Made by a program: the position numbers and the translations under genes | Assembly: GCA_045863195.1 (NCBI GenBank) | Contig: BTUI01000002.1 | Coordinates: forward strand, 1-64,000 | DNA length: 64,000 nucleotides | Direction of reading: 5' to 3' | Source of the DNA: W-Chloroflexi-9 sp045863195 | GTDB lineage: Bacteria; Chloroflexota; Dehalococcoidia; UBA2979 | The notes under the pieces: generated by a model | The model's database searches: none | Told to the model about the DNA's origin: nothing | Seen by the model: only the letters and a program-made list of their open reading frames with translations | Shown: piece after piece, positions 54,226-62,610 of the stretch | Position numbering within the stretch: the first letter of the stretch is position 1 | Layout of the letters: the number at the start of each line of letters is the position of its first letter

Positions 54226-54745
54226 CGGAGGCCCCCCGCGGCGGGGAGCCTCCGGGACGCAGGGCGCGCTGCTCACCACGCGGCAGGTGCTGGAACGGTT
54301 CACCGCCGGGCCTCGGACGGGTGTGTTCACGGACGGCTCCTGCTCCGGCAACCCGGGGCCGGGTGGCTGGGGCGTGGTGTACGTGGTGAACGGCGAGGTG
54401 GTGACGCAGGAGCACGGCGCGGAGCCGCACACCACGAACAACCGCATGGAGTTCACGGCGATGATCCACGGCCTGCGGATGCTGGGGCCGGCGGAGGAGA
54501 TGGACGTCTACACGGACTCCCAGCTGGTGGTGAACACCCTCACCCAGTGGGCGAAGGGCTGGGAGCGCAATGGCTGGAAGCGCCGCGACGGCGAGGTGAA
54601 GAACCTCGACCTCGTGCAGGAGGCGTACGCGCTCGCGAAGGAGCGCCCGCTGGCGCACATCCGCTGGATCAAGGCGCACGACGGCTCCCGCTGGAACGAA
54701 TACGCCGACTCCCTCGCCACGGCCTACCTGCGCGCCGAGGTCTGA
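54209..54745 (+). CDS. rnhA: Ribonuclease HI
   Basis: A 178-aa RNase HI that degrades RNA in RNA/DNA hybrids. All catalytic residues are in place: Asp42 (TDGSCSGNPGPGGW), Glu81 (NNRMEFTAM), Asp103 (YTDSQLVV) and Asp167 (YADSLA), with His157. A ~38-residue N-terminal extension (LTTRQVLERF...) precedes the fold. The start is uncertain: GTG 54209 overlaps the upstream gene by 17 nt; GTG 54290 would remove most of the extension. Confidence 0.88.
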   Translation: MSRWNSGGPPRRGASGTQGALLTTRQVLERFTAGPRTGVFTDGSCSGNPGPGGWGVVYVVNGEVVTQEHGAEPHTTNNRMEFTAMIHGLRMLGPAEEMDVYTDSQLVVNTLTQWAKGWERNGWKRRDGEVKNLDLVQEAYALAKERPLAHIRWIKAHDGSRWNEYADSLATAYLRAEV

Positions 54746-54811
54746 CGGGGACGCCTCAGGTTCGCTCCCCGGCGGGTGACATTGGCCGGTGACGCACCGG
54801 CCACGCGTCCC

Positions 54812-54817
54812 TACACT
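54812..54817 (+). promoter_or_regulatory. -10 hexamer TACACT for a leaderless mRNA
   Basis: TACACT ends 6 nt before ATG 54824; no Shine-Dalgarno is present. Confidence 0.5.
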
Positions 54818-54823
54818 CCGCGC

Positions 54824-55171
54824 ATGCACGCACTCCTTGTCCTCTGGGACCTCTCGCAGGGCTCGAACGCCACGTTCGAGGAACTCCGCACGTACCTGCA
54901 GGAGCAGTCGATCCCGCGCTTCGAGCAGATGGCGGGGCTGCGCCAGAAGACGTGGATCTCCAGCACGGAGAGCGGCCGCTGGGGCGCCCTCTATCTGTTC
55001 GAGCAGCGCGAGCAGGCGCAGGCCGTCATCGACCACCTCGCGGAGAGCCCGGTCGTCGCGAAGACCGGCGTCCGGCCCACGCACGAACTGTTCGAGGTCG
55101 AAGCGGTCGTCGAGGGCAAGCACTCCGGTGTCGACCTGCTCACGGCAGGTCTCGCGCGGGCCGCGCGGTAG
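54824..55171 (+). CDS. Small dimeric alpha/beta-barrel protein (YdhR-like)
   Basis: A 115-aa protein that looks like a ferredoxin-fold dimeric alpha/beta barrel, as in YdhR-like monooxygenases: ALLVLWDLSQ, a helix (FEELRTYLQEQSIPRFEQM), LRQKTWISS and WGALYLFEQREQAQAVIDHL. Substrate unknown; the family also includes non-enzymatic members. ATG 54824 is chosen from the -10 hexamer six bases upstream. It is followed 15 nt later by the transporter gene. Confidence 0.6.
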   Translation: MHALLVLWDLSQGSNATFEELRTYLQEQSIPRFEQMAGLRQKTWISSTESGRWGALYLFEQREQAQAVIDHLAESPVVAKTGVRPTHELFEVEAVVEGKHSGVDLLTAGLARAAR

Positions 55172-55186
55172 CGATCGTCCCTCCCC

Positions 55187-56080
55187 ATGCGTCCACTCCA
55201 CCTTGCCGCGCTGGTGCTGCTCGCGCTCATCTGGGGCGCCTCCTTCATGCTCATCAAGGTGATGCTGGAGGAGATGAGCCCGTCCGCGATCGGGTGGACA
55301 CGCCTCGGCGGCGGCGCGCTGCTGATCATGATCGTGGTGGCGGTGCGCCGGCCGAGCATCCCGCGACTGGCGGGCCACTGGCGGGATGTCGCGGTCGTCG
55401 CTCTCCTCGCAAGCGCCGCGCCGATGGTGCTCATCCCCTGGGGTGAGCAGGAGATCCCCTCCAACCTGGCGGCGATCCTCAACGGCGCCACGCCGATCTG
55501 GGCGGCGGTACTGTCCGTGCTGTTCCTGCCCGCGGAGCGGATGACCCCGGTGCGCCTCGGTGGGGTCGCGATGGGCTTCGTCGGGCTCGCGGTGATCATC
55601 GGCCCGGACGCGCTGGACGTGCGCGCGGCGAGCACGCAGGGGCAACTGGCGGTGGTGCTGGCGACGCTGGGCTACGCCGCGGGTGCGGTGGTGACGCGAC
55701 GACGGCTGCTGGGCGCGGACTCCACGCTGCTCGCGGGATCGCAGAACACGATCGCGTTCCTGATGCTCACGCCGCTGGTCATCGCGGCCGGCGAGGTGCC
55801 GGACTTCGGCGCGCTGGGCAGCCGGGTGCTGGTGTCCGCGCTCGCGCTCGCGTTCCTCGGTCAGGGGATCGCGATCATGATCTACTTCTGGCTGCTGAAG
55901 AACGTGGAGGCGACGCAGGTCGCGCTCGTCACGTACCTCGCGCCGGTCGCGGCGATCGCGTGGGGGTGGGCGATCCTGGACGAGCGGCTCGAACTGTCGC
56001 TGCTCCCCGGGATCGCGCTGATCCTCGCCGGGATGGTGCTGGCGAACCGCCGGCCGCGTCCCGTACCGGTCGAGGGCTGA
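55187..56080 (+). CDS. EamA/DMT family transporter
   Basis: A 297-aa drug/metabolite transporter with ten membrane helices in two EamA repeats. It has LIWGASFMLIKVML in helix 1, ILNGATPIWAAVLS at the end of the first repeat, and AFLGQGIAIMIYFWLLKNVEA and the LAPVAAIAWGWAILDE signature in the second. It probably exports metabolites; the substrate cannot be predicted. It converges with the MBL-rhodanese gene 40 nt away. Confidence 0.82.
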   Translation: MRPLHLAALVLLALIWGASFMLIKVMLEEMSPSAIGWTRLGGGALLIMIVVAVRRPSIPRLAGHWRDVAVVALLASAAPMVLIPWGEQEIPSNLAAILNGATPIWAAVLSVLFLPAERMTPVRLGGVAMGFVGLAVIIGPDALDVRAASTQGQLAVVLATLGYAAGAVVTRRRLLGADSTLLAGSQNTIAFLMLTPLVIAAGEVPDFGALGSRVLVSALALAFLGQGIAIMIYFWLLKNVEATQVALVTYLAPVAAIAWGWAILDERLELSLLPGIALILAGMVLANRRPRPVPVEG

Positions 56081-56120
56081 CGCCTCCGCCGAGGGACGCG
56101 GCCGCGGCCCGTCCGGATGG

Positions 56121-57476
56121 TCAGGCGCGCGTCCCCGCGGGGACCGCTTCCAGCAGGTCCGCAGCGCCGCCATCCACCAGCACGCGCGGAGAGAGGCCAC
56201 GCGCCTGCAGCATGCTCGCGACGGTGGTGGCACGGCTGCCGCCGCCGCAGAAGATGAGCGGGTTGCCCTCGATCGCGGACGCCCACTCCTGGACGAGGTC
56301 GAACGGGCGGTGTTCCGCGCCCGGGACGGGCAGGAGCGCCACGTCCCTCTGGAAGCGCACGTCCAGCGTGCGCGCGCCCTCGGCGAGCAGGCGCGTCGCC
56401 TGCGCCACGGTGACGGCGTCCAGCGAGGCGGCGGGGCGCGACGCGTGCTCCCACGCCTCGAACGGCATCGCGCCGCGGATGTCCTCGTAGCCGATGCGGA
56501 AGAAGTCGGTCGCCACGCGGTCCGCCTGTGCGCGGTCTTCGGTCACCAGCACCATGGCGGCGTTGAACGGCACCGCCCAGCCGGCGAAGGCGAGCATGTT
56601 GCCGCCCTCCTCCAGCGAGAGGGAGCCCGGCACGTGAGCACGCGCGAAGGCGAGGCGGTCGCGCACGTCCACCACGAGCGCGCCGGCCCGCCGGATCGCC
56701 TCCAGGCCCTCCGGCGACTGGAGCGGCGGGACGGGCGGCGTGCCGTACAGGCGTGGGCCGCGGCGGTTCAGCGGCGCCATGTGCCGGTAGTAGGCGGGGA
56801 TCGGCGCCGGGTTCGCCAGGTGCAGCACGCGGAACGTCTCGAAGTCCGGGCTGGCGAGGACGATGTTCCTCGGGCGCTCCGCCGCGAGGGTCGCGCGGCG
56901 CTCGCCGCTGCACGAGTTGCTCGAGCAGAACGAGCCGGCGCCGTGGGTGGGCAGGAGTTCGGAGTGGTCCGGGAGCAGGTGCTGGAGCCGCTGCGCGCTC
57001 TCCCACTGGAGGCGCGTCAGCGTCTCCGTCTCGTCCGGGCCGAGCAGGTCGGAGCGCCCGGCACCGCCGATGATGATCGATCCGCCGGTGAATGCCGCCG
57101 TCACCTGGCCGTCCTCGTCCACCGCGAGGTACGCGGTGTGGTGGTGCGTGTGGCCGGGGGCGTGCACCGCGCGGAGGCGGGCGCGGCCCACCGTCACCTC
57201 GTCGCCGTCGGCGACCGGTTGGTGCGGGAACCGCAGGCCCGAGTCTGCGGGCGCCACGATGCGCGCGCCGAGGGCGGCGAGTTCGGGGCCACCGGAGACG
57301 TAGTCGTTGTGGACGTGCGTCTCGAAGACGTGGGTGATCGTCGCGCCGCGGGCGCGGGCGGCGGCCAGGTACGGCCGCACGTCCCGCTGCGGGTCGACGA
57401 CGGCGGCCTGCGTCCCGCTCACGACGAGGTAGGACGCATCGCCCAGCGCATCCGCGACGAACTGCACGATTTCCAT
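56121..57476 (-). CDS. MBL-fold/rhodanese fusion (ETHE1/Blh-like persulfide enzyme)
   Basis: A 451-aa enzyme with an N-terminal ETHE1-like metallo-beta-lactamase domain (~1-240; THVHNDYVSGG, His54, His56, Asp58; HAPGHTHHHTAY; Cys-rich SFCSSNSCSGE) and two rhodanese domains. The first rhodanese (~260-350) has lost its active Cys (MVLVTEDRA), the second (~360-451) keeps Cys410 (FCGGGSRATT). It should oxidise persulfides and move sulfane sulfur. The gene follows a stand-alone rhodanese by 39 nt and is controlled, by inference, with it by the ArsR protein upstream. Confidence 0.86.
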   Translation of the reverse strand: MEIVQFVADALGDASYLVVSGTQAAVVDPQRDVRPYLAAARARGATITHVFETHVHNDYVSGGPELAALGARIVAPADSGLRFPHQPVADGDEVTVGRARLRAVHAPGHTHHHTAYLAVDEDGQVTAAFTGGSIIIGGAGRSDLLGPDETETLTRLQWESAQRLQHLLPDHSELLPTHGAGSFCSSNSCSGERRATLAAERPRNIVLASPDFETFRVLHLANPAPIPAYYRHMAPLNRRGPRLYGTPPVPPLQSPEGLEAIRRAGALVVDVRDRLAFARAHVPGSLSLEEGGNMLAFAGWAVPFNAAMVLVTEDRAQADRVATDFFRIGYEDIRGAMPFEAWEHASRPAASLDAVTVAQATRLLAEGARTLDVRFQRDVALLPVPGAEHRPFDLVQEWASAIEGNPLIFCGGGSRATTVASMLQARGLSPRVLVDGGAADLLEAVPAGTRA

Positions 57477-57515
57477 GGCGGTCTCCTTCGGTGTGCCCGA
57501 GGTCCTCGGGCGGGG

Positions 57516-57839
57516 TTACGCCTCGACGGGGAGGCGGTGCAGCACCCACGCGGCCGTGCCACCGGCGACGGAGCGGGCGTCGAAGCCCTCCCGTCGCAGG
57601 TACTCGGCAGCGGAGAGGCTGCGGTTTCCGCTGGCGCAGATGCAGAAGATCGAGCGGTCGCGCGGCAGTTCCTTCAGGCGCGCGCCCAGGCCGTAGAGGG
57701 AGATGTGCTTCGCGTCAGCGGCGTGGCCGGACGACCACTCCCAGTCCTCGCGGACGTCGACAACGACGCCGGTGCCGGCGGTGACGGCAGCGTGCGCGTC
57801 CGGGGCGGAGATCTCGATGGAGGTGCGGGCGGTGGTCAT
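57516..57839 (-). CDS. Single-domain rhodanese
   Basis: A 107-aa rhodanese, a sulfurtransferase or sulfur carrier. The opening ISAPDAHAAVTAG leads to VVVDVREDWEWSSGH, and the active loop CICASGNRS gives Cys68 as the persulfide-forming residue. The WVLHRLPV end is complete. It is upstream of the ETHE1-like fusion in the same unit. An operator-like sequence lies 18-45 nt ahead of ATG 57839, and GAGAGG provides a weak ribosome-binding site. Confidence 0.88.
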   Translation of the reverse strand: MTTARTSIEISAPDAHAAVTAGTGVVVDVREDWEWSSGHAADAKHISLYGLGARLKELPRDRSIFCICASGNRSLSAAEYLRREGFDARSVAGGTAAWVLHRLPVEA

Positions 57840-57856
57840 CGTGGGCCTCTCAGAAA

Positions 57857-57884
57857 GTAACTATGTGACGATGTAGCAATGAAT
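57857..57884 (-). promoter_or_regulatory. Operator copy B in the rhodanese promoter
   Basis: This 28-nt stretch matches copy A (58254-58281) at 23 positions; the core on the plus strand is CGATGTAGCAATGAAT (57869-57884). It lies about 18-45 nt upstream of the rhodanese ATG. It carries internal CATTG-CTA-CATCG direct-repeat-like units rather than a clear palindrome. Probably the binding site of the adjacent ArsR regulator. Confidence 0.6.
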
Positions 57885-57917
57885 AGGGCGCGCTTCGGGC
57901 GGCCTCGGTGTTCCGCG

Positions 57918-58250
57918 CTAGCGGAGGCCGAGGGCGACCGAGTCGAGCCGGGCCTGTTCCTGGATGCGGTCGCAGACGATGGAGCAGAGTTGCTCCACGC
58001 TGCCGTCCGCGACGGCGTAGTAGGCGCTGGTCCCCTCCTGCCGCCGGACGACGACGCCGGCGTCCAGCAGCGTGCGGAGGTGCTTGCTGACGTTCGCCTG
58101 GCTCATCGCCAGCGCCTCGACGACTTCGCCCACGTTCGCCTCCCCGCGCACGAGGAGGAACCGGACGATCGCGAGCCGGCTGGCGTCTCCCAGCACGCGG
58201 AAGCGGCGGGCGACGTGTTCGAGGAGGGCGTCGGGGACCAGTTCCTTCAC
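57918..58250 (-). CDS. ArsR-family regulator, probably persulfide-responsive
   Basis: A 110-aa winged-helix repressor. The DNA-binding part has FRVLGDASRLAIVRFLL, GEVVEALAMSQANVSKHLRTL and VVVRRQEGTSAYYAV. Its only cysteines are Cys89 and Cys93, four residues apart in the last helix (EQLCSIVCDRI), a plausible persulfide/disulfide switch. BigR/SqrR-type sensors use Cys pairs placed differently, so the chemistry is inferred. GTG 58250 is preferred over ATG 58286, because a consensus promoter (TTGACA at 58281-58286, TATATT at 58257-58262) overlaps the first codons of the longer form. The mRNA would be leaderless. Confidence 0.78.
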   Translation of the reverse strand: MKELVPDALLEHVARRFRVLGDASRLAIVRFLLVRGEANVGEVVEALAMSQANVSKHLRTLLDAGVVVRRQEGTSAYYAVADGSVEQLCSIVCDRIQEQARLDSVALGLR

Positions 58251-58253
58251 GAC

Positions 58254-58281
58254 GTGAATATATGCCGATGTAGCGATGAAT
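58254..58281 (-). promoter_or_regulatory. Operator copy A within the arsR promoter
   Basis: The second copy of the repeated 28-nt sequence; plus-strand core CGATGTAGCGATGAAT (58266-58281). It fills the spacer between TTGACA (58281-58286) and includes TATATT (58257-58262), the best promoter in the window, so a bound repressor would block RNA polymerase. TATATT ends 6 nt before GTG 58250. Confidence 0.65.
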
Positions 58282-58351
58282 GTCAACCCGCCCGGTGCCG
58301 TCTGGTACGGTGCCCACCGCTGTGACTGCCGTCGCTGGAGAGGGGACCGCC

Positions 58352-59152
58352 ATGCACCGGACGCGCGTGGGGAACGTGGAGATCGTCTCGCTGTTCGATG
58401 TCTACTTCGGCTTCGACCCGCATCGGGTCTGGCCGACGGCGGGCGACGGGCTGGAGGCGTACCGCGACCGCCTGGAGCCGAACGGCGACATTGGGATGGA
58501 CTGCCTCTGCTTCCTGCTCCGCGCCGACGGCCGCACCATCCTGGTCGACACCGGCCTCGGGCCGGAGTCGGGCGGGGTGTTGCTGGACGAACTGCGCGAG
58601 GCGGGGGTGCGGCCAGAGGAGGTGGACGACGTGATCTTCACGCACCTCCACGGCGACCACACCGGCTGGAACATCGACCGGGCGACCGGTGAGCCGCTGT
58701 TCACGCGCGCCCGCTACCTGGTACCGCGCGGCGACTGGGACGAGCAGACATCGCGCGCGCAGCCGGCGTCGTCGTTCACCCGGGACATCGCGCCGCTCAA
58801 CCTGAAGAAGCGCATGGAACTGGTGGATGACGGGCGCGTGCTCACGCCCTCGCTCACCACAGTGCACACGCCGGGGCACACGCTGGGGCACATGAGCATC
58901 GCCGTGCACTCCGCGGGCGAGCGCGGCTTCATCCTCGGTGACGTGTTCCTGACGACGATCGACGTGGAGCAGGACGGCTGGTCCGGCATGTTCGACACCG
59001 ACATGGAACTCGCCACGAAGACCCGCCGCGCGATCCTCGACCGGCTGGAGGCGGACGGGTCGCTCGTGGGGGCCGCGCACCTGCGCGCACCGGGCCTCGG
59101 CCGCGTCGTGCGGGTGGAGGGCAAGCGCGTGTGGCAGGGGATCGCGCCGTAG
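58352..59152 (+). CDS. MBL-fold hydrolase (lactonase-like)
   Basis: A 266-aa metallo-beta-lactamase-fold hydrolase with a full metal motif THLHGDHTGWN (His98, His100, Asp102, His103), HTPGHTLGHMS and GDVFLTTIDV. It resembles the AHL-lactonase-like/MBL group with unassigned substrates. ATG 58352 has GGAGAGGGG upstream. It is divergent from the arsR gene, so the operator might also affect it. Confidence 0.8.
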   Translation: MHRTRVGNVEIVSLFDVYFGFDPHRVWPTAGDGLEAYRDRLEPNGDIGMDCLCFLLRADGRTILVDTGLGPESGGVLLDELREAGVRPEEVDDVIFTHLHGDHTGWNIDRATGEPLFTRARYLVPRGDWDEQTSRAQPASSFTRDIAPLNLKKRMELVDDGRVLTPSLTTVHTPGHTLGHMSIAVHSAGERGFILGDVFLTTIDVEQDGWSGMFDTDMELATKTRRAILDRLEADGSLVGAAHLRAPGLGRVVRVEGKRVWQGIAP

Positions 59153-59217
59153 CGCGGCGTCCGAAGTTTGCGCGCGCCGTCGCCTCCGATAGCGTGGATC
59201 CCGACGGGAGCCGCACG

Positions 59218-59814
59218 ATGCACGCCACCGAGGACCACCGCGACGAGGCACGCCGACCAGCCCGGTGGCCGCTACTCCTCGGGCTGATCGCCCTCGGCGT
59301 GGTGGCATCGCTGCTGATCCGCGCGCGTCGTCGAGCGAGCCTCGGTGCGCCGTCGTTCGCGCGGGCGTTCCGCGTGCAGGCGCCGGTGGAGGCGGTCGCG
59401 GCGTTTCACGAGGGGCCGGATGCGCTCGCACAGCTGCAGCCGCCGCTGAGCGGCACGCGCTTCGTGCGCGTCGACCCGCTGGGGGAGGGCTCCGTCACCG
59501 AGTTCTTGATGGGGCCCGGGCCGTTCGCGATCCGGTGGCGCGCCGTCCATCGCGACGTGCGCCCTGGACTCGGGTTCACCGACGAGCAGGTGGCGGGGCC
59601 CATGCGCCAGTGGGTGCACCGGCACGAATACCGCCCGCTGACCCCCGCGGCGACCGAGGTGTCCGACCGCATCTGGTTCCGGCACCACGAGGGCGCGCGT
59701 GGCCTGATCACGCGGCTGATGTTCAACACGTTCACGCTCGGTGTGCTGTTCCGCTACCGCGCGTTCGCCACGCGTCGCGCCGTGGAGGCGCGGGGCGCCG
59801 GGATCGAGGTCTGA
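59218..59814 (+). CDS. Membrane-anchored SRPBCC family protein
   Basis: A 198-aa protein with an N-terminal membrane helix (PLLLGLIALGVVASLLI), then a basic RARRRASL and an SRPBCC/polyketide-cyclase-like fold (FRVQAPVEAVAAFHEGP ... GFTDEQVAGPMRQWVHRHEY ... VSDRIWF). Such domains bind hydrophobic ligands. It is 3 nt ahead of an unknown small gene. A possible -10, TAGCGT, lies at 59190-59195. Confidence 0.7.
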   Translation: MHATEDHRDEARRPARWPLLLGLIALGVVASLLIRARRRASLGAPSFARAFRVQAPVEAVAAFHEGPDALAQLQPPLSGTRFVRVDPLGEGSVTEFLMGPGPFAIRWRAVHRDVRPGLGFTDEQVAGPMRQWVHRHEYRPLTPAATEVSDRIWFRHHEGARGLITRLMFNTFTLGVLFRYRAFATRRAVEARGAGIEV

Positions 59815-59816
59815 CG

Positions 59817-60146
59817 ATGGCTGACGGTGAGGGCCACGAAGGCTGGCTGTGTGGCGAGGTCGGCGTGACCTCGATCGGTGGCGAAGCGTACCTGCAGCGC
59901 GCGTGGTCGCCGGTGGAGGGCCGCGAGATGCTGCGCCTGGGCCGCGAGGCCGCGGGCGCGACGCCGCCGGCGGAGGCGCAACTGATCTCGGAGGCGGAAC
60001 TGCTGGGCCTCATCGACCAGGCGTGGGACGCGGGGCTGCTCTCCGACTTCTTCAAGCGACAGTTGTTCCACCAGGTCATGCGCCGCTACGAGGAGGCGCC
60101 GGAGGCGCTGTGGGCGGCCGGGCCGGCGTTCGAGCTGGACGACTGA
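59817..60146 (+). CDS. Hypothetical 109-aa protein
   Basis: I do not recognise this protein. It is acidic and soluble, with a Gly-rich start (GWLCGEVGVTSIGGEAYLQ) and a helical second half (SEAELLGLIDQAWDAGLL, FFKRQLFHQVMRRYEEAPE). One Cys (Cys12). It begins 2 nt after the SRPBCC gene, so they are co-expressed and may work together. Confidence 0.6.
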   Translation: MADGEGHEGWLCGEVGVTSIGGEAYLQRAWSPVEGREMLRLGREAAGATPPAEAQLISEAELLGLIDQAWDAGLLSDFFKRQLFHQVMRRYEEAPEALWAAGPAFELDD

Positions 60147-60212
60147 CGCGGGTTGCCGCTCGCTCCCGGGCGACCGATGCTCAGTGTTCCCCCACCTGAC
60201 CGGAGGCCGACC

Positions 60213-61277
60213 GTGAAGATCACCCGCATGACCGTGCTCGCCACTCTGGGCGGCCTCGCGCTTGTCCTCGGGGCGTGCGGCGGTGGCGAGGGTGATGCGG
60301 GCGAGGCTGGCGCCGGCGCCGCGACCTCCTCGGCGCCGGCGCGGTGGGACGGGCAGTCGGTCAGCACTTCCGGCGCGGAGGCCCCGTTCAGCCCGCAGGT
60401 CGTGACCTCCAACTTCGGGGTGGGGCAGAACCGCCTGTCGCTCGCGCTGTTCAAGCCGGACCAGACGCTGGTCGCCGAGGCGGAGGTCTCGATGCGCCTC
60501 TACCGCCTCGCGGCGGACCCGGAGACGGAGCCCGAGGTGGCCGAGCAGGTGGGTGAGTTCACGCTCACACAGCGCACGCTCGACCTGCACCCCGACCACG
60601 CCGCGCGCCTGCTGGACGACGCGACCCGGCTCGTCGCGCTCACGCCCGGCGTCGTGACCGCCCCGGCGCACGCCGCGCACGAGGGCGATCTCACCACCGT
60701 GTTCGTCGCGAACCTCGAGTTCGACCGTGCCGGGTTCTGGGGGATCGAGGTCGACGCAACCGTGGACGGGACGACGTATCCCTCGATCCGCCGGCGCATC
60801 TTCGTGCAGGAGCACACCAGCGAACCGGCGATCGGCGACCCCGCGCCGCTGAGCCGGCAGGCCACGCTCGCGGACGTGGACGACATCGCGCAGATCAGCA
60901 GCGCGACTGAGCCGATCCCGGCGATGCTGGAGCACACGATCGCGGGCGCGGTCGCCCTCGGGCGGCCGGCGGTCGTGGCGTTCGTCACCCCGGCGTTCTG
61001 CCAGACGCGCTTCTGCGGCCCGGTGCTGGAGATGGTGGTGGTGCCGGCGTTCGAGCGGTACGGCGACCGCGTGACCTTCATCCACGTGGAGCCGTACGAC
61101 CTGACCGCCGCGCGCACGCAGGGCCAGCTCGTCCCGGTGCCTGCGGTGACGGAGTGGGGCCTGCGCGTGGAGCCGATCCTGTTCGTGCTCGCGGCGGACG
61201 GCACCGTTTACGCGAAGCTCGAGGGCATCACCGACCTCGAGGAGTTGTCCGCGGCGATCGAGGCGGTCCTGGACTAG
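60213..61277 (+). CDS. Lipoprotein with thioredoxin-like C-terminal domain
   Basis: A 354-aa lipoprotein (lipobox ALVLGACGG, Cys22). An N-terminal Ig-like region (~50-190: QNRLSLALFKPDQTLV, FWGIEVDATVDG) is followed by a thioredoxin-like domain (~225-354: AVVAFVTPAFCQTRFCGPV, VTFIHVEPYD, EPILFVLAADGTVYAKL). The two cysteines, Cys263 and Cys268, are in C-x4-C instead of C-x2-C or the SCO-type C-x3-C. It may bind a metal or act in redox chemistry outside the membrane. GTG 60213 has GGAGG upstream. Confidence 0.72.
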   Translation: MKITRMTVLATLGGLALVLGACGGGEGDAGEAGAGAATSSAPARWDGQSVSTSGAEAPFSPQVVTSNFGVGQNRLSLALFKPDQTLVAEAEVSMRLYRLAADPETEPEVAEQVGEFTLTQRTLDLHPDHAARLLDDATRLVALTPGVVTAPAHAAHEGDLTTVFVANLEFDRAGFWGIEVDATVDGTTYPSIRRRIFVQEHTSEPAIGDPAPLSRQATLADVDDIAQISSATEPIPAMLEHTIAGAVALGRPAVVAFVTPAFCQTRFCGPVLEMVVVPAFERYGDRVTFIHVEPYDLTAARTQGQLVPVPAVTEWGLRVEPILFVLAADGTVYAKLEGITDLEELSAAIEAVLD

Positions 61278-61282
61278 GTCGC

Positions 61283-62146
61283 CTACCGGAGGCGGACCGT
61301 GCCGTCGATCACCGTGACGGCGCGGCCGCCGATGGTGACGTGGTCGGGCGCGACCACCTCCACCGCCACGCGGCCGTTGCGCCCCATCGCCATGCCCTGC
61401 GCCGCCACGTACGCGCGCCCGGTGCGCGCGAGCAGCCCGGTCGCGCCGAGGTAGGCGCCCACGCTGGCGTTGCCGGAACCACACACCGGGTCTTCCGCGA
61501 TGCCGTCCGCCGGCGCGAACGAGCGGACGTGGACGCGTGCCTCGACGTTTGCGTTCGGATCGACGGCGAAGGCGGTCAGCCCCGTCCATCCGCGCGCGGA
61601 GGTAACGGCGGCGATCGCCGCGAGGTCCGGCGTGGCCGCGCCCAGCGCCTCGATGCTCTCCGCCTGCGCGACGAGCCACGTGGGCCCCACGTCCACGGGC
61701 AGGGCGTCCGCGACGACGGGAGCGCCGAGGAGGCGTGCCGCCTCGGCGGCGGGGAGTGCCGCGTCGCGGCGCACCTGCGGCGCCGGCACGCGCGCGGCGA
61801 TGGCCCCGTCCGGTGTGACGTGGAGGGGGATGAGGCCGGCGGCGCATTCCTGCACTAGCGCGCCGTCACGAGGTGTGACCAGGCCGGCCTCGATCAGGGC
61901 GTGCGCCGATCCGATCGTCGGATGTCCGGCGAAGGGGAGTTCGCTGCCGGGGGTGAAGATGCGCAGGCGGTAGTCGGCGCGGTCGGACGGCAGGACGAAG
62001 GTTGTCTCGGAGAGGTTCGTCCACCGCGCGATGCGGGCCATCTCGTCGTCGGCGAGCCCGTCCGCCTCGAGGATGACGGCGACCGGGTTGCCGAGGAACG
62101 GCCGCGCCGTGAACACGTCCACCTGCTTGAAGCGCACCACGTCCAT
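61283..62146 (-). CDS. PhzF family isomerase
   Basis: A 287-aa PhzF-type epimerase/isomerase fold. Visible are QVDVFTARPFLGNPVAVILE, Glu47 (NLSETTFVLP), FTPGSELPFAGHPTIGSAHA and DPVCGSGNASVGAYL. Its substrate is unknown; no phenazine genes are near. ATG 62146 is chosen because it opens exactly on the family start. It ends 5 nt from the converging lipoprotein gene. Confidence 0.85.
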   Translation of the reverse strand: MDVVRFKQVDVFTARPFLGNPVAVILEADGLADDEMARIARWTNLSETTFVLPSDRADYRLRIFTPGSELPFAGHPTIGSAHALIEAGLVTPRDGALVQECAAGLIPLHVTPDGAIAARVPAPQVRRDAALPAAEAARLLGAPVVADALPVDVGPTWLVAQAESIEALGAATPDLAAIAAVTSARGWTGLTAFAVDPNANVEARVHVRSFAPADGIAEDPVCGSGNASVGAYLGATGLLARTGRAYVAAQGMAMGRNGRVAVEVVAPDHVTIGGRAVTVIDGTVRLR

Positions 62147-62251
62147 CGCCCGCCCCCTCGCTGCGTCAGGCCCACACCGTAGGCCGCGGGATGGCGACCG
62201 GCACCGGCCAATCGGCGGTGGTGTGCGGGGCATCCCCCGAGGTGGGCAGGG

Positions 62252-62605
62252 CTAGTGCTCGGAGCGCTCGTGACGTGCCGCGGCGATGAGCGCCTCCGCG
62301 GCACGTACCGCCTCGCGCTTCGCTGCGGCGTCTGAGCGGGCGGTGGAGATGCGCGAGGCGCCGCCCCAGAGCCGGAAGGCGAGCGCGAACCCGCCGAGGA
62401 GGCCGAGCGACAGGCCGACCCAGAACACGCCCCACCAGCCCGCGGCGGCCAGGAGGCCCGGGCGATCGCCGCGGAACCCACTGGCGGTCGCAATCATCCA
62501 GAGCCAGCCGACGAATACCAGGCCGACGATCCCGCCGGTGACGCCGCCGAGGCCGACCGCCAGCCAGACGGCCGGCCGGCTGCTGCTGCGGCGCTCGGGC
62601 GGCAT
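62252..62605 (-). CDS. Small two- or three-helix membrane protein
   Basis: A 117-aa protein with hydrophobic segments at ~12-40 and ~50-78, then a charged C-terminal helix (SDAAAKREAVRAAEALIAAA). It follows the monooxygenase gene by 5 nt. Function unknown. Confidence 0.6.
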   Translation of the reverse strand: MPPERRSSSRPAVWLAVGLGGVTGGIVGLVFVGWLWMIATASGFRGDRPGLLAAAGWWGVFWVGLSLGLLGGFALAFRLWGGASRISTARSDAAAKREAVRAAEALIAAARHERSEH

Positions 62606-62610
62606 CGCGG

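Noticed and set aside
58250..58286. ATG 58286 as start of the ArsR gene
   Set aside because: The -35, operator and -10 would lie inside the first codons; GTG 58250 sits right at the predicted transcription start.
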